From Periplaneta americana (taxonomy: Eukaryota > Arthropoda > Insecta > Blattodea > Blattidae): a stretch of DNA of 64,000 bases. The notes under the pieces were generated by a model. It was given only the letters and a program-made list of their open reading frames with translations, made no database searches and was not told the DNA's origin. Below, piece after piece: positions 11,265 to 22,457 of this stretch (within the stretch, counting starts at the first letter, position 1; each line of letters opens with the position of its first letter). The stretch lies in the NCBI RefSeq assembly GCF_040183065.1, contig NC_091120.1, positions 74,688,708 to 74,752,707 of the forward strand. The letters run 5' to 3'. Position numbers and translations under genes: made by a program.

Positions 11265-11460
11265 GAAAGCTCACTCATCATTTAACGCAATGGAGGTTGA
11301 AGTAGCCGATATTAATTTTATATACGGAATAGCAAGAGAATGTGCTATCAGGACAAGGGGACTCTATTGGCAACGATTTTCAAGTCGTAGGATTCCAATG
11401 TTCAAAGACTATGGATACATGTTATCGTCCTCAGACCGAGGGTCGAAGACCGCAACGTGA
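11265..11460 (+). pseudogene. Fragment of a transposase N-terminal helix-turn-helix (DUF4817-like)
   Basis: The frame reads VADINFIYGIARE and LYWQRFSSRRIPMFKDY. This resembles the N-terminal block of an insect transposon-encoded family (ADIHFxYG...ARRLYxERFPxRRxP). No catalytic domain or terminal repeats are found around it. Confidence 0.45.
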
Positions 11461-11647
11461 CACAATTTTTCTTAAAAGAAAATATTAACTTCCGTTAAGA
11501 ATTTGGGGATTATTTTATTTCGTACGTTCCTATTATTTTGAGAACAAAATGTTTAAATATGAATTTATTTTAATTCGTACGTGGTAGTTTAGAAGTGAAT
11601 TCGTTCATAAAGTCGTCTTTCGTTTGGTTACGTAATATTACTCTTAA

Positions 11648-11867
11648 CCCATTTGATCCCAAGACACTTTCAATGTTTGGAATATAAATATTTCAGAGTT
11701 GCCCAAATTATTTATGCCCAAATTATTTTTTATTAAAAATGTTGGTGTTTCTTATATATTCCTACTTATTGACACAAGAAACAAAATAAGATGATTATTG
11801 GTCCTCTCAAATCATTTACGCCGTAAATAATGCATGTTCCCATTTGGGAACAGTGGGAGTAAAGGGG
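11648..11867. mobile_element. piggyBac-like MITE, TTAA target
   Basis: A 220-bp unit starts CCCATTTGATCCCA and ends TGGGAGTAAAGGGG, an imperfect inverted repeat. It is bordered by TTAA at 11644-11647 and 11868-11871. CCC(N)TTTGA termini on TTAA targets are characteristic of piggyBac. It contains no open frame. Confidence 0.65.
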
Positions 11868-12124
11868 TTAATAGTTTTGTTTTATTGCAGCCTACAATCT
11901 TTATGAGAATAAAAATGTAGGCCGTGTTCGAAATTCGTACGTATTACATAGTACAAAATAAATAATGAATTAAACGAATGAATTAAATTAAATTCTATGC
12001 GTTAATATAAAAGGATACCACAAAACTAGTCGTAACTAGTAGCGAAAACAAGTCGCCTGGAAAAATAAATTAAGGAACCTAACAACACGGTAAATATTTT
12101 TTCTTGTCTAAAAACTTAGAAGTT

Positions 12125-12400
12125 TGAGAAAATTTACTTAATGCGGTTCAGTATACTATACTGGGAAGTAATTGGCTTTCTCTTTGGTGCAAAGGACACT
12201 ATCTTCAGTTTTTGTATCAATTTCTTTCATCGCTTCGATATTGATCTTTTGAAACTTCAAGATATAGCCATCAATGTTTTAAGACATTCCTTGTTAATTG
12301 TAAACAACCATCTGTACAGTTCTACAGTATATATGAAAAATAAATTATTCCTGTCAAGGATAGCTACCCCCCCCCCAAGAAAAAAGGTAAAATAAATGAA
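12125..12400 (+). pseudogene. LINE C-terminal fragment (R2-like family)
   Basis: The plus strand reads VIGFLFGAKDTIFSFCINFF and then LLKLQDIAINVLRHS. The first part parallels VTGLMFGARGTIPNFSSQF in the copy at 13665. The coding end is followed by a C-run and an A-rich tail, as for a LINE 3' end. Confidence 0.5.
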
Positions 12401-13269
12401 AATAAAATAAAACTAAAACTAAAAATAAATTGTTGATATACAATTAATTTAGGTGCTATTACCGCTCGGTACCCCTTTTTCAATAGCAGCTATCCTTTTT
12501 GGATTCTTCTCGCTATTACCTCTAAAAATATCAGCACTATACTCCTAACATTCTGTATATACCGACGTTGTATGTATATAGTGTATGCACACGTATATAT
12601 AATGTGCGTATTTTGTGTATGATATGATTTATCACCATTATCATCAACACCAAGTATCTATACAGACTGCGATTACTGATTAACATGGCGCAAAGTCACC
12701 ATGTATAGAGATTCTCACAGAAAAAAGACTACATGAAATTCATAATTCAGAAGATCATACGTAACTCAACAATAACTTCAAGAGGATTTTCACTTTTGAT
12801 GCACTATTAACCAATACTAACGAGTATTATCATTCCCGTGTATCCCCGAGTTATAACTTTTATTTAGCAACCGCTGATCTAGGTAACACAAGGGTTTTCT
12901 CCGGGAGCTTCGATTTCCCTGTGGTATCCCAACAAATCTCCATCAAGATCTCATCGCGGGTGTAGCGTAGACAAGCCTCCTATGGCGCACACTGGGTGAT
13001 GAGTCTGTCAGTAAATTGGTCAACACAATTGGCTTCATATGGATGAATGACGAACAATCAAGTACACGTCATTAGCTAAAAAAATCAAATAGTGCCATAA
13101 TGTCCATCGTATGGAGTTAGAATATAACGGCAAAAAATGTAAAAAAGATCACAATTCTTTAATTAAATTACAATTATTGCATTGTACCACTTGTTGTAAA
13201 TTAAAAAAATTATGAGAACAGAAATGGTCTACCTTAGGAATTCAGCAATAATATAAAATTTAAGGGGGA

Positions 13270-13660
13270 ACTCAAATTATAGAATAGACTAAATTGTGTA
13301 CAACAAACGATCTTATTATTGTCATTATATGAAGAAGTGAAGGCTAATTTTCTAGGTTGGGTAAGATAATAAAAAATGAAATATTTTCCAAGTTATATAA
13401 ATCACAAATTGTAGAACACTAAATTGTGTGTCCAGCAAACGATCTTATTATTGTCATTATATGAAGAAGTGAAGGCTAATTTTCTAGGTTGGGCAAGATA
13501 ATAACAAACGAAATATTTTCCAAGTTATATATATAAATATCAAATTGTAGAACACACAAAATTGTGTATGCAACAAACGAACTTATTATTGTCATTATAT
13601 GGAGAAGTGACGGTTAATTTTCTAGGTTAGGTAAGGTAATAACATACGAAATACTAAAAT
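13270..13660. repeat. Three-copy tandem repeat, about 135-bp unit
   Basis: The string CTTATTATTGTCATTATATG followed by GAAGTGA(A/C)GG(C/T)TAATTTTC recurs three times. The anchor AAATTGTG falls at 13289, 13421 and 13559, giving periods of 132 and 138. The third copy is the most diverged. The array abuts a LINE 3' fragment at 13665. Confidence 0.85.
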
Positions 13661-13664
13661 CAAC

Positions 13665-14312
13665 TAAACTGGCCGATGCCCTTAGAAAACTAAAATACAC
13701 CGCCTATGAAGAAGTCCACGGAACTGCCGACAATGGCAGTAACAGACGAATCGACATAATCCCCATTAGCGAATCCCTGTCTCAGGGTATGATAATCGAT
13801 CTCACCATCAGGTTTGAAACGTATAAAGGACAGCCTGAAGACGTACATGAGGAGATACGAGCAATCCACGTATTATAAAGATAAATACCAACTTCACGAT
13901 ATCAGTGTTACGGGATTGATGTTTGGAGCAAGAGGAACGATACCTAACTTCTCTTCTCAATTCTGTAAGACCCTAGACTGCACAAATCTTTTCTGAATGA
14001 ACTGGCCCTCCTCATAATTAGAGAGTCAGTCAAACTTTTACGGAACCACCTATATGGACTCTAATTCAGTGTACTGAAAAAACTGACGCACCATTATCAT
14101 TTTTTTTCTCTTATTAGCTTTCATTGCTTCTTTACTTGTAATTTTTTTATTTTATTCTGTAAACTGCCATTGTTTGTTTGTTTGTTTGTATACTTGTTTA
14201 CTTTTTTTCTTACTCTGTTATCTTTTATAATCTATTTGTTCTTGTATTGTTTTGTATGCTTTGTCTAATGATAGTCTCTAATTTGAGGAAGCTCTAGTAA
14301 ATAAATAAAAAA
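13665..14312 (+). pseudogene. R2-like LINE 3' end (endonuclease-domain remnant)
   Basis: The plus strand reads KYTAYEEVHGTADNGSNRRI, DIIPI, GMIIDLTIRFET and QPEDVHEEIRAIHV. After a stop, a second frame gives YYKDKYQLHDISVTGLMFGA. I associate this block with the C-terminal restriction-like endonuclease region of R2-like elements; this is memory, not a search. The 3' end is A-rich (AATAAATAAAAAAA at about 14310). RT and upstream domains are absent. Confidence 0.5.
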
Positions 14313-14319
14313 ATACTAA

Positions 14320-15770
14320 TACTAAAATGGACTTCGCTAGGAATCCAGAAAGAAGAACGGTCCAAGAAAGAGTCGGAGTTACGTGACAACTTACGTGCAA
14401 ATTGGTAGAGGAGTAATGGTACAAAGTAATACGCTTGACGTTTGGAAGCAGAAAGAGAAAATAATTCGACAGAATCTGGATTATGATTAAAAGTAAAATA
14501 ACAATGTGAATAGCATGCCTTGCAAGAAGCTAACTAGAAACGTGTTAATTAATGCCCCAATGTTTGTATATGTGAGTAAAATTATGTTGATGACCTGGAA
14601 ATTATCTGTAAATAATTCTGCATCTGTTTCATGTATTAGACATTAGAGTAATGTGCTTGTTTTGAAAGAGAGATCTGTAATCCTTAAAAGACCGGGGATA
14701 TCTTTGCAAGCCCTTGAATTTCTGCCTTTTCCTGTGTGGATTTATTTTGTTTGTGCTCTTGAATGCGACGTGAGGCATTTTATATGGCGATGGCGGGAAC
14801 CACAGGATCGAAATGTCTGGAGACATATCAGATTTATTTCTCGAGCTGTTTGCTATACAATAGCTTTGTGTTTAATGGCCTCCTTAGGGAAATGTAGTTC
14901 CCAGCAAACAAGAATGACGTAACTGCAAAATGCTGGAGAGGGCTCTTTGGTAGTATGTTAGCTAGTTCCAACCTGCAAAGCTATGGCAACAGAGTTCTCG
15001 TATTTTGGATGTATTTTCAGTTTCATATTGTTCGGAATGTATAACGATTTGCAACCTATAGAAACTTATTTTCTATGACAATTCACGGTTACTGTATTTA
15101 GGATGTAATGTTGCACAGCTCTTACCTTAACACCACTTCACAAATTGATTATTCTGCACCGAACATTGTGCCACAACTCTATACCGCTGCAGTGTACCTC
15201 ACATTAAGTTTACCAGAATTCAATGCAATGAAGTCTGTTTATCTCAACGTTCGTTAGCGTCATTAACGCAAAGTTCCTGGCATTCGTGTAGAATGCAGTG
15301 CTACAGAAATACAATGACACCAATAGCAATTAAAGAAGTGAAGAAAAATAAAATCATTTAGAGTAGAAGCATGCTCCACAATCAAATATGAATTAGTCAT
15401 GATCTTAGTGACTGAATATTGACTCTCCTGACCTGTCTTTTATTTCTTACCATCAATTATTTGCTTTAAAATGTCAGCTGCAAAAAATCTTTCAACTTTA
15501 AGCTAAATGTCGTAGTAATACATTAATGAAGCGACCCATATTCTTACAAAGCTGCATCAATCAAACCATCAAGTGATTCACTAGGCACATATACAGTAAT
15601 GCTTATATAGTGGTTTCTCAACTCAATACAGCGCTCTTTCCTCTTCCCCTCAACACTATACAACGCTTTTTTGTCTTCCTACTTTACGCTAGACTACTCT
15701 CCTATTTATTTTTAGTCTCAAACCCTAATTCAGATGTAGGCCTAACTAAATCATATTGTAAGGTTATATT
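14320..15770. other. Unannotated stretch
   Basis: No element ends, conserved protein blocks or splice-bounded frames could be supported here. Confidence 0.4.
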
Positions 15771-15773
15771 TTT

Positions 15774-16715
<942 letters not shown>

Positions 16716-17022
16716 TACCTCTGGTTTTATTCATTAAAAAATTTAATCCCAACCGCTTTTGTACTTAAAGTTTATTCTCTCCTATATTAGAATATGTTGA
16801 GGTGCTATGTAGCCTACTCCCTAGCGTTGTGCATTACAGGCGCTAAGTTCGGTTCAAGTTTGTCGAGTATTGTGAAGTTCGATATTCGCCGATGTTCGCT
16901 CTGCAAAAGGCGGCCTGATGAGTTTGTTCCCCTTTGTTATGAATATATTCACTGTCTTTCACTTCCATAGCACATATATTGCGATTAACTTTTCATATAT
17001 CGAATAAGACGAATTTTGTAAT

Positions 17023-17208
17023 ACCACAGTCTAGTATATACAGTCACGAAGCTTGAGTTGTGAGGGTACTAGGAACAATAGACTGTGCAGGTACTATTTC
17101 GCATTGTCTGTAATGAGGCGTTAGTAGCGATCCTAGTGGTTAGCAACTATCTTTGGATGCATATTTACTACGTATTGAACTTCGTGACTGTATATACTAG
17201 ACTGTGGT
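17023..17208. mobile_element. MITE with 30-bp inverted repeats
   Basis: The left end is ACCACAGTCTAGTATATACA followed by GTCACGAAG; the right end is its reverse complement. TAATAC occurs at both borders, so the exact target duplication is ambiguous (AAT, TAATAC or TA). The unit is 186 bp, with no coding content. Confidence 0.75.
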
Positions 17209-17308
17209 AATACGTTGGTTGGCTATCTTATGTTTGAACATTGCAGGACAGTAGAGTACGGTCTTCCCATCAAGAGATCTACCCTAGAAGATGCTCTGAG
17301 TCCATCGA

Positions 17309-17461
17309 TATGGAGTAACGTTTAGCATGTCCGGCCGTGAAACGAAGGGGGCCGGTTTCAAATTCTGGTTGAGCATTTTTCCGGGTTTTTTCCCTCAACT
17401 CATTACGAATAAATGCTAGGTACTTCAGGCGCTGGAACCTGGACTCATTTCGCTGGCGTTA
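17309..17461 (+). mobile_element. tRNA-derived SINE, family A, 3'-truncated
   Basis: It contains GGAGTAACGTTTAGCATGTC, a weak box B (GGTTTCAAATTCT), the TTTTCCGGGTTTTTTCCCTC block and CTGGACTCATTTCGCTGGCG. It stops abruptly where other copies continue ATTATCACC. LINE coding sequence begins directly at the break. Confidence 0.8.
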
Positions 17462-18060
17462 TAAAGTGGACAGCTTCAAATACTTGGGGTATATGCTGCT
17501 ATAAGCAATAACATGAGCTGCTGTTAGAAGTCAAAAGGAGGATAACAGTGGCAAAGGAAGTTTTTAATAGGAAAAAAAGCATCTTCTGCAGACCTCTAGA
17601 GAAAGAACTAAAGAAGAGACTGATGAAGTGCTTTGTTTGAAGTGTAGCATTTTATGAGGCAGAAACATGGACATTACGACGAAGTGAAGAGAAGCGACTA
17701 GAATCATTAATTGAAATGTAGATATGGAGAAGATTGGAGCGTGTGAAGTGGGCAGACAGAATAAGAAACGAAGCTGTGTTGGAAGAAGTGGATGAAGAGA
17801 GAATGATGCTGAAACTGATCAGGAAGAGAAAAGGAAATTGGTTGGGTCACTGGTTGGGAACAACTGCCTTCTGAAGGATGCACTGGAAGGAATGGTGAAC
17901 GGGAGAAGAGTTCGGGGCAGAAGAAGGTATCAGATGATAGACGACATTAAGACATATGGATCAAATGAGAAGACAAAGAGGAAGGCAGAAAATAGGAAAG
18001 GCTGGAGAATGCTGGGTTTGCAATGAAAGGCCTGTCCTTTGGCAGAACACTATGAATGAA
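17462..18060 (+). pseudogene. LINE C-terminal fragment (RTE-like)
   Basis: The plus strand reads VDSFKYLGYML (RT thumb-region motif), then AETWTLRRSEEKRLESLIEM, ERVKWADRIRNEAVLEEVDE and KRKGNWLGH. Stops and a shift interrupt it. Downstream GRRRYQMIDDIKTYG matches the usual tail of such ORFs. The 3' end is a short GAAT repeat near 18050. Only the region after the YADD motif remains. Confidence 0.75.
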
Positions 18061-18071
18061 TGAATCACGTT

Positions 18072-18325
18072 CATCTCGGTCACCAGCATAGCTCGGACTG
18101 TAGCGCGTCCGCCTGCTGATCCGGAGTTGCGCTCGTGAATGAGTTCGATTAGCGCTTGGGATTACATGATTGGGTTTTTTGCGAAGTTTTCCCCAACTGT
18201 AGGTAGAATATCAGGTAATCTATTGCGAATCCTCGGCTTCATCTCGCCAAATACCATCTCACTATCACAAATTCCATCAACACTAAAGTTTATACAGCGT
18301 CATTAAATAACCAAATAAAAAAACC
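18072..18325 (+). mobile_element. tRNA-derived SINE, family B
   Basis: It starts with a decayed box A (TAGCTCGGACTGTAGCGCG) and box B (GAGTTCGATTAGC). TTTTCCCCAACTGTAGG, CATCTCGCCAAATACCATCT and the tail GTCATTAAATAACCAAATAA follow. Confidence 0.8.
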
Positions 18326-18329
18326 ATCT

Positions 18330-18872
18330 CCTACGCTAGATAACCATCGCATTTGAAGAAGAATCGTAAATTAAACCAATTAAAAAATCCTTTCTTATTC
18401 AGAGGGGCAAGAGGTGGATGCTAGTGACACACGTGACTTGGCTTATTCTTATTGGCTACCGATAACGCGCCAGATTGTCTAATGCCAACATAAAAAAAAT
18501 CTGCCCTCATGTCCAGTTCTTCAGTTACTTAAATGTTAATCACTCCTTAAGCATAATTTTGTGACTCTTGTTCTCTTCATTTAAGTTAAGTAGGTATAAT
18601 GTGTTGTTGCGTGGTGTTTATTTGATTCAAATGTATCTTTATACCGTGTTGGGTCCGTGTATAATTTTCAGCTCTACGAGGAGAATGTACTCAAGCTGTG
18701 TAGGTGGAGTTCAGTTGAATAGGTTAGTGTATTTCGCAACGTCTCGGATTTCAATTATTGTGAAATATATATTAGTTCGCCTCTCGTGTACACCGAAGGC
18801 AAGCATACAGCGGAAAAAGATTTATCGCTTTTCATGACCTAATCATCCAGTAGCATTTCGCTACTTATACAG
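18330..18872. other. Unannotated stretch
   Basis: A somewhat less AT-rich segment. A frame at 18568-18837 + has no recognisable domain and I do not call it a gene. Confidence 0.35.
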
Positions 18873-20877
18873 ATATTAGATTAGATTAGAATTATTTATT
18901 TAACCTGGTAGAGATAAGGCCGTCAGGCCTTCTCTGCCCCTCTACCAGGGGATTACAACTATAACATGAACAATAAGATTACAATTAATATTAAATTTAC
19001 AATTACAATTACAATAAAAATTAAAGTGCGACAAGAATACCTGATTAATGAAAGCTAGACATTTTATCATAGAAGTTAAGAACAAAGAATATTTCTGTAT
19101 TTACTAAATTACAAATTAAACCTAGAATAACAAAATTCTATAGTGATGAAATTACCGGATATTGAGATATTTTGTGGTAGATTAAAAGAACTATTTACAA
19201 GAAACCATGTCTGAACGAGTCTCAATTACTGACCAAGTGCCTAGTAAGTTTGCGTTTGAATTGAATTTTATTTCGACAGTCCCTGATGCTAGCAGGTAAC
19301 GAATTCCAGAGTCTTGGCAGGGCTATTGTGAAAGAGGATGAGTATGAGGAGGTGCGATGGGATGGTATTGTTAGTATTGTTTCATGGCGAGAGCGTGTGT
19401 TCAGATTGTGGTGGGAAGAAAGGTAAGTGAAGCGAGACGACAGATACGAAGGAATAGAAGAGTTCAAGATTTCGAAGAGAAAGAGAAGTGAATGTAAATT
19501 TCTTTTCTTATCTAGTTTAAGCCAACCTATTGCTTCCAGGGATGGGGTAATATGATCATATTTACGAACATTGCTTACAAAACGTACACACAAATTATGA
19601 GCACGTTGAAGTTTCATTTTGTTGCCGCTGGAAAGGTCAGTCAGTAAAATGTCAGCATAGTCAAAATAGGGAAATACAAGGGTCTGCACAAGGGACTTTT
19701 TTAAGCAAGAGGGAAGATGAACATTTATCCTTTTTAGCACATGAATAATAGAATATACTTTTCTGCAGGTTTCTGTGATTTGCATGTCCCAGTTGAGATT
19801 ATTATCCATGTGAATGCCAAGATTTTTTACCGAAGAACTGAAAGGGATATGCACTGTACTTACTTTAACGGGGGAAATGTCGAGTTGCTTTACAGCGTCG
19901 GTTTGCCGTTTGTGTCCTAATATGATTGCTTGTGTCTTTCCAGGATTGATATTAAGATGGAATTTCTTTGTCCATGTCACAATCGAGTCAATGTCTTCGT
20001 TCAGTTTATCTATAGCGTCATTTATTCGATCTAAGCGGGAAGAGATGTAGCATTGAAGGTCGTCAGCATACAAGTGATAGTTACAATGCCGTACATGAGA
20101 TGTAATATCCTTGACATATATTGTGAACAACAATGGTCCGAGTACCGAACCCTGTGGTATACCTGATGTTATGTTAAGCCAGGAAGAGCTTAGATTCCCG
20201 GATACAACACACTGTTGTCTTTCCCGTAAGTAGGATTCGAACCAACTCACAGCAGTCTCTGACAAATGCAAATTTCTCAATTTATGGGTGAGAATGTCAA
20301 AATTTACAGAGTTGAAAGCTTTGCTAAGGTCGAGAAGTGTTAGTATTGTTACTTTATTAGAGTCGATTGCTTCACGAATGTCTTCTGTCACTTTAAGTAG
20401 AGCAGTGCTTGTGTTGTGTCCAGCTCTGAAACCTGACTGATACTTGTCGAATAGTTTGTGTTCGTTCATGTAGTTAGTAATTTGTCTGTGTACGATTCTT
20501 TCCAGTGCTTTTGATATGGCTGGCAGGATACTGATTGGTCTATAGTCGTTCGGGTCGGTGGGAACTTTGACTTTTGGAAGAGGAAGAACGAAAGCTTGCT
20601 TCCATATTTTACAGTGCATGAGGGTTAAGTTGGCGTGATTTCTACTATCCTTGTCTGCGGTCCTTGTCTATCGACTGTCAACAGATGTAAGGGGGGAAAG
20701 GTTTTCTTTTGTAGAATTCTTGGAATTCCCTTCCCTCCTTCTCCCTTGGCCCTTCTAGAACACACTTTTGCAAATCCAATTAGTGGGTCTCTCAGTGGCG
20801 TCTTGGCGTTGTTCGAGTTCATTTATTCAGTAGTGTTTAGTGAATAGTGAAGTAAGTGTGTGTCTCGTTGTGTCAAT

Positions 20878-20925
20878 TTAATATAATATAATATAATATA
20901 ATATAATATAATATAATATAATATA
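20878..20925. repeat. (ATAAT)n microsatellite
   Basis: About nine tandem ATAAT units within the 5' untranslated part of the DD82E transposon. Confidence 0.95.
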
Positions 20926-21035
20926 CAATAATTCACAATTTAAACAAAATGTTTTCGGAATTGCATGGTTTCCCTGTTATCTTAAACATTGTAATGTGTG
21001 TTGTGCTCTTGTTTTTAATAATCATGGTAGGCAAT

Positions 21036-22457
21036 ATGGGAAAACGCGGGAAAGCCTTGAAGTCGGACAGTATGAACATGGTTATTAATGTACACAAATT
21101 CTTTACTGAAGAATATGAGGCACTGAAACGCGGAAAGCAAACAATATCTGTGTCGAGTGTTATCGAAAGAACTGCTGCAGCGACAGGTATATCGTCTCGT
21201 AGTGTTAGCAGGATTTTAAAAAAACAAAGGGAGGCACTAGAAAGTGGAAGTGTTCTGCGAACTCCAGGAAAGAAACGCCCAAACAGGACCCCTCAGAAAA
21301 CTGCAATTGACTCATTTTCTGCCGCCGCTATAAGACGAGTAATTTATTCTTTGTATCGGACTGATTTTTTGCCTAGTTTGAAGGATATAAATGACGCATT
21401 AATTAAGGAAAGCTTATTCACTGGAAGCATATGGAGTTTGAGAGAAATTCTTAAAAAAATGAAATTTAGGTATGTTAAAAATACTCAAGGCAGAAAATTT
21501 TTAATGGAAAGGTCAGATGTTATTTTAAAGAGATTTAAATTCTTAAGAAAAATGAAAGAATTACGCGCCACTGGACGCGCCGTTGTTTATCTAGACGAAA
21601 CTTGGGTTAATGTGAACCATACGAAAAGCAAAGTTTGGAAAAGCGATGATCACGAAATTGACTTCCCACTTCAAACCCCAATAGGAAAAGGTCAACGGTT
21701 TATTATTTTACACGCCGGATGTTCGACAGGTTTCATTCCAAACGCGCTTCTAACTTTCAAATCTAAATCAACTAAAGACTACCACGAGGAGATGGACAGC
21801 ACTGTATTTAAGAACTGGTTCATTAATCAATTATTACCAAACATTCCTCTCAATAGCATCATTGTAATGGACAATGCCCCCTATCATTCAACAGAACTCA
21901 ATAAGGCACCAATTTCATCAACACCGAAATCTGAAATGCAGTCCTGGCTTCGTAACAATAACATTGAATTTGATTTACGATCCACGAAACCTGTATTATA
22001 TGAACTTGTAAAAACTAAAAAAGATAATTTCAAAACATACGAAATCGACCAAATTGCGACAATGCACTCCCATACTGTAGTGAGACAGCCACCATACCAT
22101 TGTGATTTAAACGCGATCGAATTAATATGGGGGCAGGTTAAAAATGACGTTGCGAAGCGTAATATTTCGTTCAAAAGTAAAGATGTGAAATTGTTGTTTG
22201 AGAGCGCTCTTGCAAAAGTGACGGAAGATAATTGGAGAAAGGCCTGTGAACACGTGGAAAAAGTCGAACAATTTTATTGGGAGAAGGACGGACTAGTAGA
22301 CGAAATTAGCGATCGATTCGTAATAAATTTGGATGACACGGACACGGACGAGGAACTTTCTGGCGGAGAGGAGTCAGAATTTGAAGAGGAAGAGAGTGCC
22401 GCCGCTGCTAACTCCTGGTCGCTGGAAGGAGTGTCGACCATACCGCCGTCACCATAA
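21036..22457 (+). CDS. DD82E transposase
   Basis: The open frame runs from 20949, but its first 29 codons are hydrophobic and unlike the rest. I favour Met 21036 (MGKRGKALKSDSMN). A helix-turn-helix region (VIERTAAATGISSRSVSRIL) leads to the catalytic domain: YLDETWVN (D216 counted from 20949), VMDNAPYHS (D308) and CDLNAIELIW (E391). Exactly 82 residues separate D308 and E391, the spacing that defines Sailor/DD82E. The C-terminus is acidic (DDTDTDEELSGGEESE). No stop or shift is seen, so it could be functional. The enzyme would cut and paste the element at TA sites. Confidence 0.85.
   Translation: MGKRGKALKSDSMNMVINVHKFFTEEYEALKRGKQTISVSSVIERTAAATGISSRSVSRILKKQREALESGSVLRTPGKKRPNRTPQKTAIDSFSAAAIRRVIYSLYRTDFLPSLKDINDALIKESLFTGSIWSLREILKKMKFRYVKNTQGRKFLMERSDVILKRFKFLRKMKELRATGRAVVYLDETWVNVNHTKSKVWKSDDHEIDFPLQTPIGKGQRFIILHAGCSTGFIPNALLTFKSKSTKDYHEEMDSTVFKNWFINQLLPNIPLNSIIVMDNAPYHSTELNKAPISSTPKSEMQSWLRNNNIEFDLRSTKPVLYELVKTKKDNFKTYEIDQIATMHSHTVVRQPPYHCDLNAIELIWGQVKNDVAKRNISFKSKDVKLLFESALAKVTEDNWRKACEHVEKVEQFYWEKDGLVDEISDRFVINLDDTDTDEELSGGEESEFEEEESAAAANSWSLEGVSTIPPSP

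Noticed and set aside
13270-13660. CRISPR array
   Set aside because: Units are 132-138 bp contiguous repeats without unique spacers, in an insect genome.
20949-22457. Host gene encoding a nuclear protein with acidic tail
   Set aside because: Terminal repeats, TA duplication and DD82E motifs show it is a transposase.
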